A stretch of DNA of 64,000 nucleotides from contig OZ038423.1 of NCBI GenBank assembly GCA_964036155.1, forward strand, positions 4,355,249 through 4,419,248. Reading direction: 5' to 3'. The stretch is from Diploscapter coronatus. Its lineage: Eukaryota; Nematoda; Chromadorea; Rhabditida; Rhabditidae. Shown here piece after piece: positions 49,801 to 61,113 of the stretch (position 1 is its first letter; every line of letters begins with the position of its first letter). The position numbers were made by a program, and so were the translations under genes. The notes under the pieces were generated by a model. The model saw nothing but the letters and a program-made list of their open reading frames with translations, did not search any database and was not told where the DNA came from.

Positions 49801-52800
49801 TGGAATCCTGAAGACTGATGAGAAATTTGACGCAAGGACCAGAATGCAGGAGGACTTCACGGATGTCAGAGGAGAACGATATGAGACCAAAAAGCCGAAA
49901 GAATCGGACATACTGAAAGGAGACGGAAGTTTCGCTGGAAGAACTGTCGCTCATGAGGATTACAAGGAAGTGCGCGGTGAACGATATGACATCAAGAAAC
50001 CGAAAGAATCGGATGTTTTACGTGGTGACGGTACATTCGATGCAAGAACACGAACGCACGAAGATTTCATCGATGTAAAAGGCGAACGATATCCGGTTGT
50101 TAAACCGAAGGACTCGAATATTCTGAAAAGCGGCGACAAATTTGACTCAACCACTCAATCGCATACTGACTTCGTTTCGGTTTCTGGTGAGAGACACGAA
50201 ATTCGCAAACCTCAAGACTCTGATATCCTGCGGGGAGATGGGTCGTTTGAGGGAAGAACAAGAACTCACGAAGATTACCGAGATGTCCAAGGAGAGAGAC
50301 ACGAAGTGCGCAAGCCCCAAGATTCGGATATTCTGAAGAGCAAAGAGAAATTCGCCTCAACAACCCAGTCGCACGCAGATTACACTCCAGTGAGGGGCGA
50401 GAAGTACGATCCGAAGAAACCGACTGATAGTGGAATTTTGAAGAGTGACTCAAAGTTCACCGAAACGACTACAACTCAAAGCGATTACGTCGCAACAGCT
50501 GGCGAGCGTGCAGATGCAGTGAAACGAAGGGATTCGTCCGGAGTTCTGAAGGGACAAGGCCAGATCGATTCGAGGACGACAAACCGAACCGATTTCGCAC
50601 CAACTACTGGGGAAAGGGCCGAAGTTCGCAAACCCCGTGACAACGACGTTTTTCGCGGTCAAGGCGAATTTGAAGGCAGATCTATCTCGCATATCGACTA
50701 CTCCAATGTCAAGGGTGACAGATACGACATCAAGAAACCACAGGAAAATGTCATCTTTGACGATTCAAATCCACAATTCTCTGCAACTACCGTTCATCGA
50801 CAAGACTTCACTTCTGGCAAAGGAGAGCGCTATGATATCAAGAAGCCGACTGAATCGGCAATTTTCGACGACACTGGCCCATTCGACTCAAACACCGTCA
50901 GCCGCACCGAATTCACGAGTAAAACTACCCAGCGATCAGTTCCAATCAAACGACCCAACGAATCCGACGTCTTCAAAACCGACGCTAAGTTTGACGATCG
51001 TACACAAACTCACGAGGACTTCAAGGGAGCAGTCAAAGGTGACAGAGCTGATGTCGTGAAACGAACTAGCCAGGGAATATTCGATGAAAGTGGCCCATTC
51101 GACTCGAATACTGTCACCAGAACCGAATTCACCACGAAGACAACTCAGCGTTCAGTTCCTATTCAGCGTCCTTCGGAATCTGACACCTTCAAAACGAACG
51201 CCAAGTTCCAAGGAGAAAGCACCACCCACAGTGAATTCCGAGAGACAAGGGGTGATAGAGAAAGTATCAAACGAAGATCCGGAGAAGGAATATTCGACGA
51301 AAGTGGTCCATTTGATTCAAGCACCGTCAATCGAGCAGAATTCACAAGCAAGACTACCCAGCGATCAGTTCCGATCAAACGACCCAACGAATCCGACGTC
51401 TTCAAAACCGATGCCAAATTTGATGCTCGAACTCAGACTCACGAAGACTTCAAAGGATCAGTCAGAGGAGAGAGAGCTGACGTCATTAAGAGGACAAGTC
51501 AAGGGATATTCGATGAAAGCGGAGAATTTGATTCGACCACCGTGCACCGATCTGAATTCACTCCACAATCTGGTGAAAAAATTCAGCGAACTGTTCTAGC
51601 CAAGCGGCCAAACGAGACTGATTCTTTCAAGTCGGATTCGAAATTCCAAGGACAAAGCACAGCCCACAGCGAATTCCGTGAAACGAAGGGAGAAAGAGCC
51701 GACGTCGTTCGCAGAAAGGAAGAGGGCATCTTTGAGGAAAGCGGTCCGTTCCAAGCCACAACCGAATACAGAGCAGATTTCACTGCAAAGGCTGGCGACC
51801 GCTCCGTCCCAATTCGACGACCAGACGAGTCGGGTATCTTCGAAACCTCAGGATCGAGATTCGACGCACGAACGCATACTCATGACGAATTCAAAGGGGC
51901 AGCCAAAGGCGATAGAGCGAAAACCATCAAACGACCGAGCCAGGGAATCTTCGAAGAGAGTGGACCCTTCATTGGCACAACCGAATACAGGGCCGACTAC
52001 ACAGAGAAGACAGGCACTCGATCTGTTCCAATCAAGCGAGCGGATGACTCCGGCGTGCTCAAGTCTGAATCGAAATTCGAAGCTCGTAGCAGTACTCAAG
52101 CTGACTTTGGCGGAGATGTCAGAGGGGAACGGTATGAAGTCCGAATCCCCGGAGAGAGCGGCATCTTCCAAGAAGGCGGTAAATTCGAAGGTAGCACCGA
52201 ATATCGCACAGACTACACTGCTAAAACTGGAGATCGCTACGAGCGTTCCGTACCCATCGACCATGATATCATGCTCCGCAATGCGAGGAAGGGAGGCAAC
52301 GAACAAGAATGGACTGAACGAAGGAAGCTCGATGGGGTAAGAAATTTGACTTTGAAATAAAAAAGTGCGAGTTTGCGAAATTGTTTAGTGAAAATTCATC
52401 GCGTGATGGAACATTTTTCAAACTTCCAGATTTGCATCATTTCCGAGTTGCAATGACAGATGATTCTCTTTCTTATCTCATTAACATTTCAAAAATTTAA
52501 CGATTTTCAGGGTGCTGGCACCGAAGAGGTCCACGGGTATTCTAAATTCGAGGAAGGTCAGAGCAAAGATGGATCGCTCTTTAAAACGTCATATCAAATT
52601 CAAACTGAAACTGGTGAGCGTGACTTATATGAACTTTTTAACTTTTTTTTTCTAAAAGACAGTAATTTGTCTAGGTGAAAAACCATGACATCATGCTTTC
52701 TTTCATGCTATTTGAAAAAGTCTGGGATGAATATTTTCCAATCTATATTTACCATATTTTTATGGGTTGAGACTTCCAAAAACTCTTGATTTGGAAGATT

Positions 52801-53416
52801 TTGACACGATCCTTACTAACTTTGTTCTCTATTTTTTCGCAAAATTCCTATAAAAAATATTCATTGAACACTTAAATTTCAGCCTCTCAAATTGGCAGCT
52901 TGAGCCCCGAAGTGCTAAGAGCTCATATCCAGCGACCGACTGAAGAGCTTCAATTCGACGGAGAACGACTTCTTGAATCATCTTATCACATCGTAAGAAT
53001 GCTTTTCTGTAAAAATGAACTTGATTACGAAAAATTATAAGCAAAGATTTTTGAGGCTGTAAACTATTAAAAATAGTTGGTGCTCAAAATTCGCATTGAC
53101 ATCTATTTTCCCACATGACACCGGCTAAAATCTTTACATATTCAGCGAAAATAAAAATCAGAAACCGATCTTTTTCCAAAATTGATTAGTGAATCACAAT
53201 TCTGACTTACCACAAGTATAAAAGCAGCTCTCTACCCATAATATTTCAATGTTTAGCACTAAAAATTTCTAGGACTTCCACGAAGTTCCGCACCACCCGT
53301 GCATTGCAGAAGAGTTGGTGCAGGCAGCGAAAAAGGAGACCAAGGAAACCGATCATTTCAAATACGAGACTGAAAAACGCGGGCATCTCTTCTTCAAACC
53401 GAAAGATAGTAAATAG
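43877..53416 (+). CDS. Giant SAXO/FAM154-like microtubule-binding repeat protein (about 2420 aa)
   Basis: Eleven exons (43877-43920, 44100-44184, 44629-44724, 44914-45078, 45276-45378, 45425-45495, 45543-45680, 46133-52336, 52511-52613, 52883-52992, 53273-53416) total 7263 nt in phase. The first 20 residues hold CICQICTCGRHKCPH, the Cys-rich signature that opens SAXO (FAM154) proteins. After a polar linker, some 60 repeats of about 35 aa follow. Each has the pattern F-x-x-x-T-x-(T/S)-x-x-(D/E)-(Y/F), then V-x-G-(E/D)-R, then (K/R)-(K/R/P)-P-x-(D/E)-S and (I/V)-(L/F)-K. This resembles the Mn modules by which SAXO and MAP6/STOP proteins bind and stabilise microtubules, in axonemes and centrioles for SAXO. 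Vertebrate SAXO1 has about a dozen such modules in under 500 aa, so this copy is roughly five times longer. The last three exons diverge from the repeat and end at TAG 53414-53416. Microtubule binding is inferred from family and motif; cell type is unknown. Confidence 0.88.
45543..52336 (+). repeat. Coding tandem array of about 105-bp units (about 35 aa each)
   Basis: The array starts in the exon at 45543 (THADYKAVKGDRYE...) and fills the 6.2-kb exon. Units are recognisable by recurring GDGTFDARTRTHEDF, GERHQIRKP and EDSNILKGDG. Variant units recur in a higher-order order, for example a KSDAKFAETTTTRGDY unit followed by GERAETVKRRDSSGIL. Towards the 3' end (after about 50750) units become more divergent, with IFDESGPFDSNTV and TQRSVPIKRP variants. 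Several antisense frames stay open across the array simply because the repeat avoids the relevant codons. Confidence 0.9.
48326..49215 (+). repeat. Recent identical duplications inside the array
   Basis: A 257-base block at 48326-48582 is identical, base for base, to 48959-49215, an offset of 633 bases or 211 codons (six units). A second pair, 96 bases, is identical at 48816-48911 and 49869-49964 (offset 1053). Other units differ at synonymous sites, so these copies were made or converted recently. The offsets keep the frame. Confidence 0.9.
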
Positions 53417-55280
53417 GCAATTATTTCGGTGATTCTCTAGTTAATTCGTATTATTTTCATTATCTTATTTATAAAATTCAGTCATTCATTTATTTTCAAG
53501 TTACATTCCATTGCGCATTTAGAAAGAATCCATGAATACTTTCATTTGATTCGCTCAACATCGAACAATTTCAGTTTCATTTCAATCCGATCATTTGTGT
53601 ATCTTTTACAATTGATTCGCTAGTAGATGATATCGAATAATTTTAAAATATATTTTGAAGTTGAGGAATAAATGTATTCTCAAAACGACTAATACATAAA
53701 TGTGTAATTCCGCAGCATAAGTATATCAGAGCTAACAAAGCCTGAAACTGGAGTAAGAATGATTGTACTCAGTCAGTCTCTTCTTTCATTCTCAGTACGA
53801 TTCCACAGTTAAGCTCAGACGAGTCTTTAGTCTCCGTCAATGCTGAACAAGACCGTACTGGCGCAGATGCACAGAACGGATTGTTTGAATTTTGAGGGAA
53901 TGAAGTTTCAGTGGGAATAAATTATAGGTGATGGGACAAAATCAAACAAAGAGTTGGACTAAGCTCCTATTCACCATATCACACTCAATAACTTTGAATT
54001 TCTGTTCGATATTGTGAGATGTGAAAAATGGTTGGTTCTCGAAAGCTTATTAGTCTGTTAAACCTTCCATTTTCAATTTTTTCTTGAATATCTACTAAAT
54101 CGTTATATTTAATTCGGAATTTTTTCAAATAAAATTTCTTCTCAATTGCAAGATAGAAGTGTTTTGATATTTTCCAAATTTCAGAATTGAATCGTCAACT
54201 AGTGGAATCTCTCAATTGGATGATTGTTATTTTCTCAGTTGTCATTCCGCTAACAGTCTGCCTCCACATTTGGCCTCCCAATTCTTTGCCTTTCCCTCCC
54301 TTTCTCCTGCCTTTTTCGGCATTTCCATCGAGAATGTTAGTGGCTGGGCTGTCTTTGCCTTCTTGCCATAACTGCGCGTGTTTCAGAGACACAGGCAAAG
54401 GCAGAGGCAGGGCAAAGAAGAGCCACACCCTCACTCACTTTCAATCTCTCCTTCCCCCTTACCTCCTAATTTTCACCTTACTCTAACATTTCCTTTTTCT
54501 CTAACCATCCTCATCTTATCATATCACTCTTCTCGTAAATTTCTCTAGACGTTAGTCATTAGCACCATTACTCTAGCCTTTTCTTTATCTCTAAGTCATC
54601 ACTATTTTCATCTTCCTGATTCATCTGTTCGCTTCTGGTTCTCTCAAATTCATAATGTTGCCTAATTCCCTTCACTTTCTCTGCCGATCTTCTTGTTATC
54701 TTTACCTTCCGCCATTCGTTTTCGTTTTAGCACTTTTTCAATTCATTAACTTCAATTCCAGCAAACCGCTGTGAGTTTCGAGTCGTCGGAAGACGGCTAA
54801 CATCACAGAGAGGAGTCACTCCTTTGGTCGGTTGCTGCTTTTCCTTAGTGTCATTAAAATCTGTTTCCTTGTTTGCCAAATCGCATTTATTCCAATCTCG
54901 TGAATCGATTCTATCATTCTAATTCACTCGAATGCATTAGGCAAATCGTCGTGCTTCGTGTATTTGCATTAGTTATCGATTGATTGGAATCTATAATCAA
55001 CCAACTTATTATCCAACATTTTTTACTTCTTTCATAAATGAACGTCTTGATTAGTGTACATGATCAAAGATAGTACCTCTGGGATAGAATCAGGTTACTA
55101 TTCTAAATTATTCTTGATTTTTCGGTTCTCCTTCCTGAAAATTTCGACTGTATCATCATTTCTTACCTTGTCGTTGCATGAAGCCATTACTTTGTTTTAC
55201 TTCATTACCGTCGTTCTGGTTCACTTTCTCCAAAATTTGACCGATCCTTCAATTTTAGCATCGGTCTCCCACCTGCAGCC
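53417..55280. other. Intergenic region, SAXO-like 3' end to next gene
   Basis: An AATAAA at 53667-53672 lies about 250 bases after the SAXO-like stop. The rest is mostly AT-rich, with a CT-rich part at about 54240-54700 that contains purine-rich GGCAAAGGCAGAGGCAGGGC near 54391. That block partly mirrors upstream CT-rich sequence. No exon is supported. The region presumably holds the promoter of the gene starting at 55281. Confidence 0.4.
53667..53672 (+). terminator. Polyadenylation signal of the SAXO-like gene
   Basis: AATAAA lies 250 bases downstream of the TAG at 53414-53416, the first canonical copy after the stop. Confidence 0.5.
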
Positions 55281-58200
55281 ATGGTTCAGACGATGAGCTG
55301 GCACAAGGCCGACTACAAGCGGACCGTCGTCGATCCGAAGGTTAGCTCGAATTCAATTTGTTGCATTCCGAAAAGACTAGACTGCTCTGTTTAGTGTATG
55401 AAGCCGTAGGTTTTTATTGCAATTTCTCGAAAACCTGTCGTGTTCTCTAATCCCGATCTGCTATGAAACAATTAATTGTAAAATATCAAAAATCGAATAT
55501 TCAATATTTTCTGCAGTAAACGCGAAAAAATCTTACTTTATTTTGATCGTTTTGGAAATTTTCAGATAAACACGATGAACTCGTCATATTCGTACAGTAC
55601 CTCATCACTTCCAAGATACACTACCTACACTTCATCCACTCTGCCAAAATATCAATCATCCACTCTTAATTCTGCCAGACGATTTGCTAGCAATTTATCC
55701 AGTCCCAAATCTCCGAAATCGACGAAGGATCTTCTGAAATTGGATGCTAATGACCAGAGAAGATTCAGGGTAGGAGAAAGTTATCAAAATTGTGACAAAC
55801 AAGAATACCCATTCGAAGTTAATTCTTTTAATCAAAGATTCAGAGCTAACTTATAAGGTAGTTGAGAATCATTTCACAATCCGATTCCGCTTCGTCATTG
55901 ATTTCGTGTTTCAACCTTTCAATTCTTTTTATAACTAGGAATGTTCACTGTGAATAGAAAATAAACTTTTGAGATGTTCTATTTTAAAAGAGCCGTATTT
56001 AATCCTTGAAGACAGTTTGTTCACAAAAATATTTTCTAAACAAGCGCAAGTACTTCAGAGCGTCGAAACTCGTCCAATAACGACGACGAACTACTGGGCC
56101 GAAAGTGTGAAGAGACATCGCGACATGGAGGCCAGCCGGCTGAGGGAGTATCTGAGAGCAAAGGAGTCAGACGCCAACAGCATTTGGAACAAACCACCCT
56201 GGCCTGGTCCTAGGGTTTGTGAATTGAAATAATTTTCTTTTTTTGAGAACAAAATTTTTTCCTCAGAAGGATTACGATGGAATGAACTCGGAGGAATTGA
56301 ATCGCCTTTCAAAGGTAAGCATTGTTTGTTTTTCTAGATTAGTGATTTGTCGTAAACTCTTTGAAGTAGAAAGAAGAATTTTCTAAAAAAGATATTGATC
56401 ATCACGGTCATATTTTAGATTATGATATTCAGTATCTCAAAATTGGAATATTTGTTAGAACTAAAATTAGAATCACGTTAAATCACTATTTTATGACTCA
56501 ATTTTTTGAATTTGAATAATTCGAGTTCATGTTTCAGTCGATCGAAAACCTTCAAAAGGTAAGTTTCCTCGTGCGTGACTATTTGAATCTTCCCTTTCAT
56601 AGAGGGAAGATTAGCACTTTTTCCCCATTCGAATCGAAGAATGTAAATGGTTATTTCAGGCAGCCAACCAGTCTTCCTCTCGGGTTTGTCGCTTACTTTT
56701 ACCCCTTCCCTTTTACCATTTAGCCTTCGAACTTTACAATTGTTGAGGAATTAATGAGCGAAAAGCGAACATAAATAGAAAATAACGACTATCTTAGGCT
56801 TGCGAAAGCTAAATGTAAAGAGTTACGTTCGACAAGACAAGTATTTAACTAATCTGTAATGTGGATGATCTTATTTACCTCTTGCGCGATATAATAACAG
56901 AGTTCATTATTGTTTTGAAATATTCTAGTTTTTTTGCCTTATTTTCTAGAAGTTGCCAAATGTTGCGCCTAACTCAATATTTACATCAAGCGTCTTTTTA
57001 GAATGTCTTACTTTCATGTTCGCTTTTGGCAGAGAATTACCCACAAGACGAGAGAGAAAGTACACATTCGGTGCAGATTCTTGTCAATGTCATTCGATCA
57101 GAAACCACACCTTTCGCATGCCTCCTCTTTGATATTACCGCTTCCACAATAAAAAAGAAACTACGTTTCTAGCTGAAAAGCATGGATTATGGATAGAAGA
57201 AATTTATATTAATAACCTAAAGCCGACCAAAATTTGAAATGAACAAGTCATAACGTGAGGATGTTACAAATAACTAGGGATAATGAAGAGGGTTATGATT
57301 AGGCGAACTATTGTGAAACGTATTTAGTCTCGGTATCGCATAATCTTGTCATTTCTTGGTTCCCAGTTTTCCAAACTCAATATTTTATTCGCATTTTTAT
57401 AGTTGAAATTCGAAATTCTATCCATATCTGATAGGATTTTAAAATGTGGAGAAAATGGCAGAAACTTTTCGAAGTGGAAATCAAGCTTCTGCTAATTGTC
57501 ACACCAGTATTTGTTCTTCAAATATGGAAAACTGCATAAATTGAAAATAGTCCATTTATTGAATGATCGAAATTAACATTTCAATTACATCTGCCACAAC
57601 TGCGCGCCTCTCTAATTAGCAGAAATACGTGGTTCTGTCACGAGAGCGGCGTTTATTCGATTAGCTGCACGAAATTTCTGTCAACTGCAATTTGTCCAGT
57701 AATTTGATGCTTTTGCTAATAACACTTTTAAAGCATTTAAAATGAGTTTCGATCTGTTCGAAAATTTTCATAAGTCTATAATGCATGTCTGCATGCACAA
57801 AAATAGTTCGATATTGTCGATTGAATGACATCATGCGGATGTCATAACATTAAGTTATAGAACTATAAATATATCGCAATTCAAATTGAAGAGAAAATTA
57901 TCGAGAAAAATGGCATTGAACAAATCCATTAACTCAAGCTATAACGTGAATTAAAAGTGGGCGTTGCTCCACCTCAGGTAGCAGGATGAAGGACTATTCC
58001 CAACAACCTAAAATAAATATTTCTTATCTAATTATCTTCAGGATGACTTAGCTCGAAGGATGAAGAGATGGAACGAATTGGAAGAGACGAATCGACGAAA
58101 TCAGGCATTGTCCTTGGCGAATGCGAGCGCGAATGCCAACAATCAACTTTCCGCCTACAAGGGATACAGCCAAAGCATGTCAAACATCTCGAAGGTAATA

Positions 58201-58680
58201 AACATTCATTGAATTATCATGTGGCTGATCCGTAAATCACTGAAATAGCATCAAATATGACTTTGCTCGCACGCTGTTGGATTAAAAAACAATGCATTGG
58301 AAACGTGCATCAATTTTACTTGATCTGTTCGCTGAATAAAATGTGAAAAATTGTCCAAATATTCGAGACAATGACTGCCAGACTTTTTCTCAATAATCAG
58401 GTATTGTGATGACAAAATTTACTCTTAAAAGATGCTCATTCCATACCGTATTTCAGAATTGGAAATTTTATTTTGTGAACCTCGCTTTATGTTTTCAGAA
58501 GATACATTTTTTGTTATCTTGAAGAAGAAAGGCGAGTTTCAGCCCACGACGATGGAGAAGGTCGAGCATTTTGTGACGACGAAACGAACGGAGGAATGGG
58601 AGCGGTCAGTGAACAGAAGGAGTGGAGGTAGCAGAAGCAGACGATCCTATGGACGGTCTTACAACGAAAGACACTGGTAG
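55281..58680 (+). CDS. Uncharacterised 267-aa basic, Ser/Tyr-rich protein
   Basis: Eight exons (55281-55340, 55566-55769, 56059-56214, 56267-56314, 56538-56558, 56660-56683, 58042-58194, 58543-58680), all phase 0, total 804 bases. The protein starts MVQTMSWHKADYKRTVVDPK. A Ser/Thr/Tyr-rich segment follows (SSYSYSTSSLPRYTTYTSST), then a charged block with NYWAESVKRHRDMEASRL and a WNKPPWPGP motif. A helical Asn/Ala-rich segment and a C-terminus rich in Arg/Ser (GGSRSRRSYGRSYNERHW) complete it. No signal peptide, membrane segment or named domain is seen. Two exons are tiny (21 and 24 bases) and could be skipped without a frame shift. The ADYK near the N-terminus recalls a piece of the SAXO-like repeat in the upstream neighbour, which may be chance. 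An AATAAA lies at 58853. Confidence 0.75.
56684..58041 (+). other. Long intron of the 267-aa protein gene
   Basis: This intron is 1.36 kb, compared with at most 350 bases for the others in this gene. It holds no supported exon. A homeobox-type core TAATTAG near 57615 lies in a locally GC-richer stretch (about 57595-57700) that stands out from the AT-rich surroundings and could be an enhancer. That is a suggestion from composition only. Confidence 0.3.
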
Positions 58681-59090
58681 AACGAATAGAACGGAACTGT
58701 TCATTGACCGTCTAGAATCATTTGAAATCGTGATATGAAGAATAGCTATACTCTATCCAGAGATTTCATTCAGCTGTGCTAATTCATATCACGGTTCCAA
58801 CGAAATTCTAGATTCCTCTTCAAATATCTCATATATTTTTTTTGTAATCACGAATAAATGCATTTATTATTTCCAAGTTTATACGATGTTGTATGGCATT
58901 AATATGCAAATACTTAGACACCATAGTGCACAACAAGTATGAAAAAATAAATTTTAAAAAGACTAGTCTGAATTAGAGATATTGAAATTTAATATATCGT
59001 CGCGGGAATTTCGTAGATCAATGAACCAAGTTTGATTCGGCATAAAGATGTTCAGCCTGAATGAAGGATTGACTATAATTTTAAGATTTG
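58681..59090. other. Short region between convergent genes
   Basis: This stretch separates the stop codons of the plus-strand 267-aa gene and the minus-strand F-box gene. The only clear signal is AATAAA at 58853-58858 on the plus strand. No other gene is seen. Confidence 0.5.
58853..58858 (+). terminator. Polyadenylation signal of the 267-aa protein gene
   Basis: AATAAA lies 173 bases after the stop codon at 58678-58680 and is preceded by a T-rich stretch. Confidence 0.5.
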
Positions 59091-61113
59091 CTATACATAA
59101 CGGCTGTATATAATGTTGCACAATTTTAATTGTAAGTACGGATTTAAGAACCACTCGTATATAGAAACTAACGATATTGCATTCGGCAGATCATTGACTA
59201 CAATATTCCAGGCTAGGTCATTCGAGACGAGTAGATTTTCAATCGAGTCCCAAAAATGCCCATCGCTTATATTTCGAATGTCTTGAAAGTTCCAATTATT
59301 GATCATAGGACTGACCATGAATAGGTGCTAAAAATTAACTTCTATAATTTTTATAAACTGGGATGACAAATATTGAAATATTACGTCGAAAAACTCAGTA
59401 ATTCGAAAACTCCCATTGCATGCAGAAATATTCAATAGTCCAATGATGAATGGTAGCAGTGCATATTGGTCAGGATTTAATCGGTTTATTTTCCAATCCT
59501 AAAATGTGATTTTTCTCATATATTAGCGTTTCGGAACCTTAAATTGTAAATGCGGTGTCCGGATAAATTCGAATATGTCTTGAGATGCTTCGACATATAT
59601 TTCGTGTACATCTGAAGTTATGTCTTTGCTCTAACTGTTGTCAATTGAAATATTTATGAAAATATACAGTTACTATTCCCCCTCTGTTTTCTCACAAATT
59701 ACAACTTTCTCTGGCTTTTCTGTGCTCTCCCATTTATATATCTCTCGCTTATCGTCCAAGAAGAGGTAAAATCCAAACTCGCTATCCATTATAGCACGCT
59801 GCTGCAAGAGGAAACGCACTTTCTTGTATTATACTCCTGGCCAATGTAGACTAGAGAGCTTTGAAAATGGAGAGACTTTAAGAAGCTCGGAAAAGTCCAT
59901 TTGTGAGAAAACGGGGGTAAGTGACGGTTTTTTTTTAATAGTAGTTAGGAATGAAGTGTAATATATAGTGGAAAAATAAAGAACCCGCCAGTTCGTCAAT
60001 TGTCAATTGTCTAAGATTAACGAAATCAAAGTTGTATGTACTTCTACTCAAAAATTCCGATTTTTCGATTCGAGCTTTATCTACGAGTCTCAGCTGTGCG
60101 TAAGGGCAGTGAATATGAGCATTGCGAATCTTTGCTCGCGTCGTGTCGAATATTTCCAGCAATTTCATCAGAAGATCCTTATCATTGATGTCTTTCTAAA
60201 TATACAAATTTCCTGTTCACAGTGCTTTATATTTTTCATGCCAGAACAAAAATATTGCATACATTTTGCATCTCTTCTCTCGTGAGCTCAACCCCCGAGA
60301 TAATAGCATGTAGTGTGGAGAGAAGGGAGAAGAAAATGACGATGGAAAGGAGGAGCCGCGGGTCACGTGCGAAGTCGAGTTGCAAAGAATGTGCAACATT
60401 CTTGTTGTGGCGTGAAAATAATAATTCAACTAATTCTTTTCTGATATCTTTACCAAGCTAAACAGAAAACCTACTATGATCATCAACTCTATATCGAACG
60501 CAGATACTAGCCATCGTAAATCCAATTTCTTGTCAAGGATCTCATCAATTTTATTCCCTTTTCTCTCTGTAAAACTTTTGAACCAAGTTCCCCTATTGGA
60601 TTCGTTTAGTTTACCTGAAAGAAACAATACTGTGACATTTATTCTGTGCAAAAGTTTAATTTCATATATATTTCTTTGTCATTTTTTGGAATGAAATATA
60701 AAGTTGATGACGAATACATTTTTTATAAGATAAAATGACTCACAATAGCGAATGTAAGCATTCAAGGCCAACAATAAATTGCTGTAGCGAATATCGTATT
60801 TCTTTACAACGTCATAATTGCAAATACATGCCTTGAACTTAGGAATAGTTGAATATGAATTTCCAGTGAACAATTCAATTTTAAAGCAATCCTAAAAAGC
60901 TAATACTTTTAGATCTTTATAATATTATACACTCGCCTCGTTATGTGTAATGCAGAGTTTTTCGATGGGAACTTTTGGCTCGAGTGCAATCGACAAGTAG
61001 CGTCGAACAATTTGCATCATGCGTTTGTTGGCCCAGGCGAGATTCTCGAGGTCAGTGATATTGAGGAATTCGCATTTGAGCAAAATTAATTCCACCGGCA
61101 AATTTTGAAGCAT
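59091..61113 (-). CDS. F-box protein (340 aa)
   Basis: Six exons (61113-60937, 60891-60744, 60614-60475, 60195-59989, 59498-59385, 59327-59091) total 341 codons including TAG. The N-terminus MLQNLPVELILLKCEFLNIT followed by DLENLAWANKRMMQIV is an F-box: LP-x-E-L-I-L, then a Leu/Asn helix and the A-x-x-N-K-R end. F-box proteins recruit substrates to SCF ubiquitin ligases through Skp1. The remaining 290 residues are a divergent substrate-binding part with no recognised repeat, as in the large fast-evolving nematode F-box families. The ATG follows a CCAATTTTAG acceptor by seven bases, consistent with a spliced leader. Two introns need GC donors to stay in frame (GAG/GCGAGT after 60937 and CTG/GCGGGT after 59989). 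Confidence 0.8.

Noticed and set aside
49280..49954. 224-codon antisense open frame, and similar ones across the SAXO exon
   Set aside because: It is a by-product of the tandem coding repeat on the other strand; no splice sites, start context or domain.
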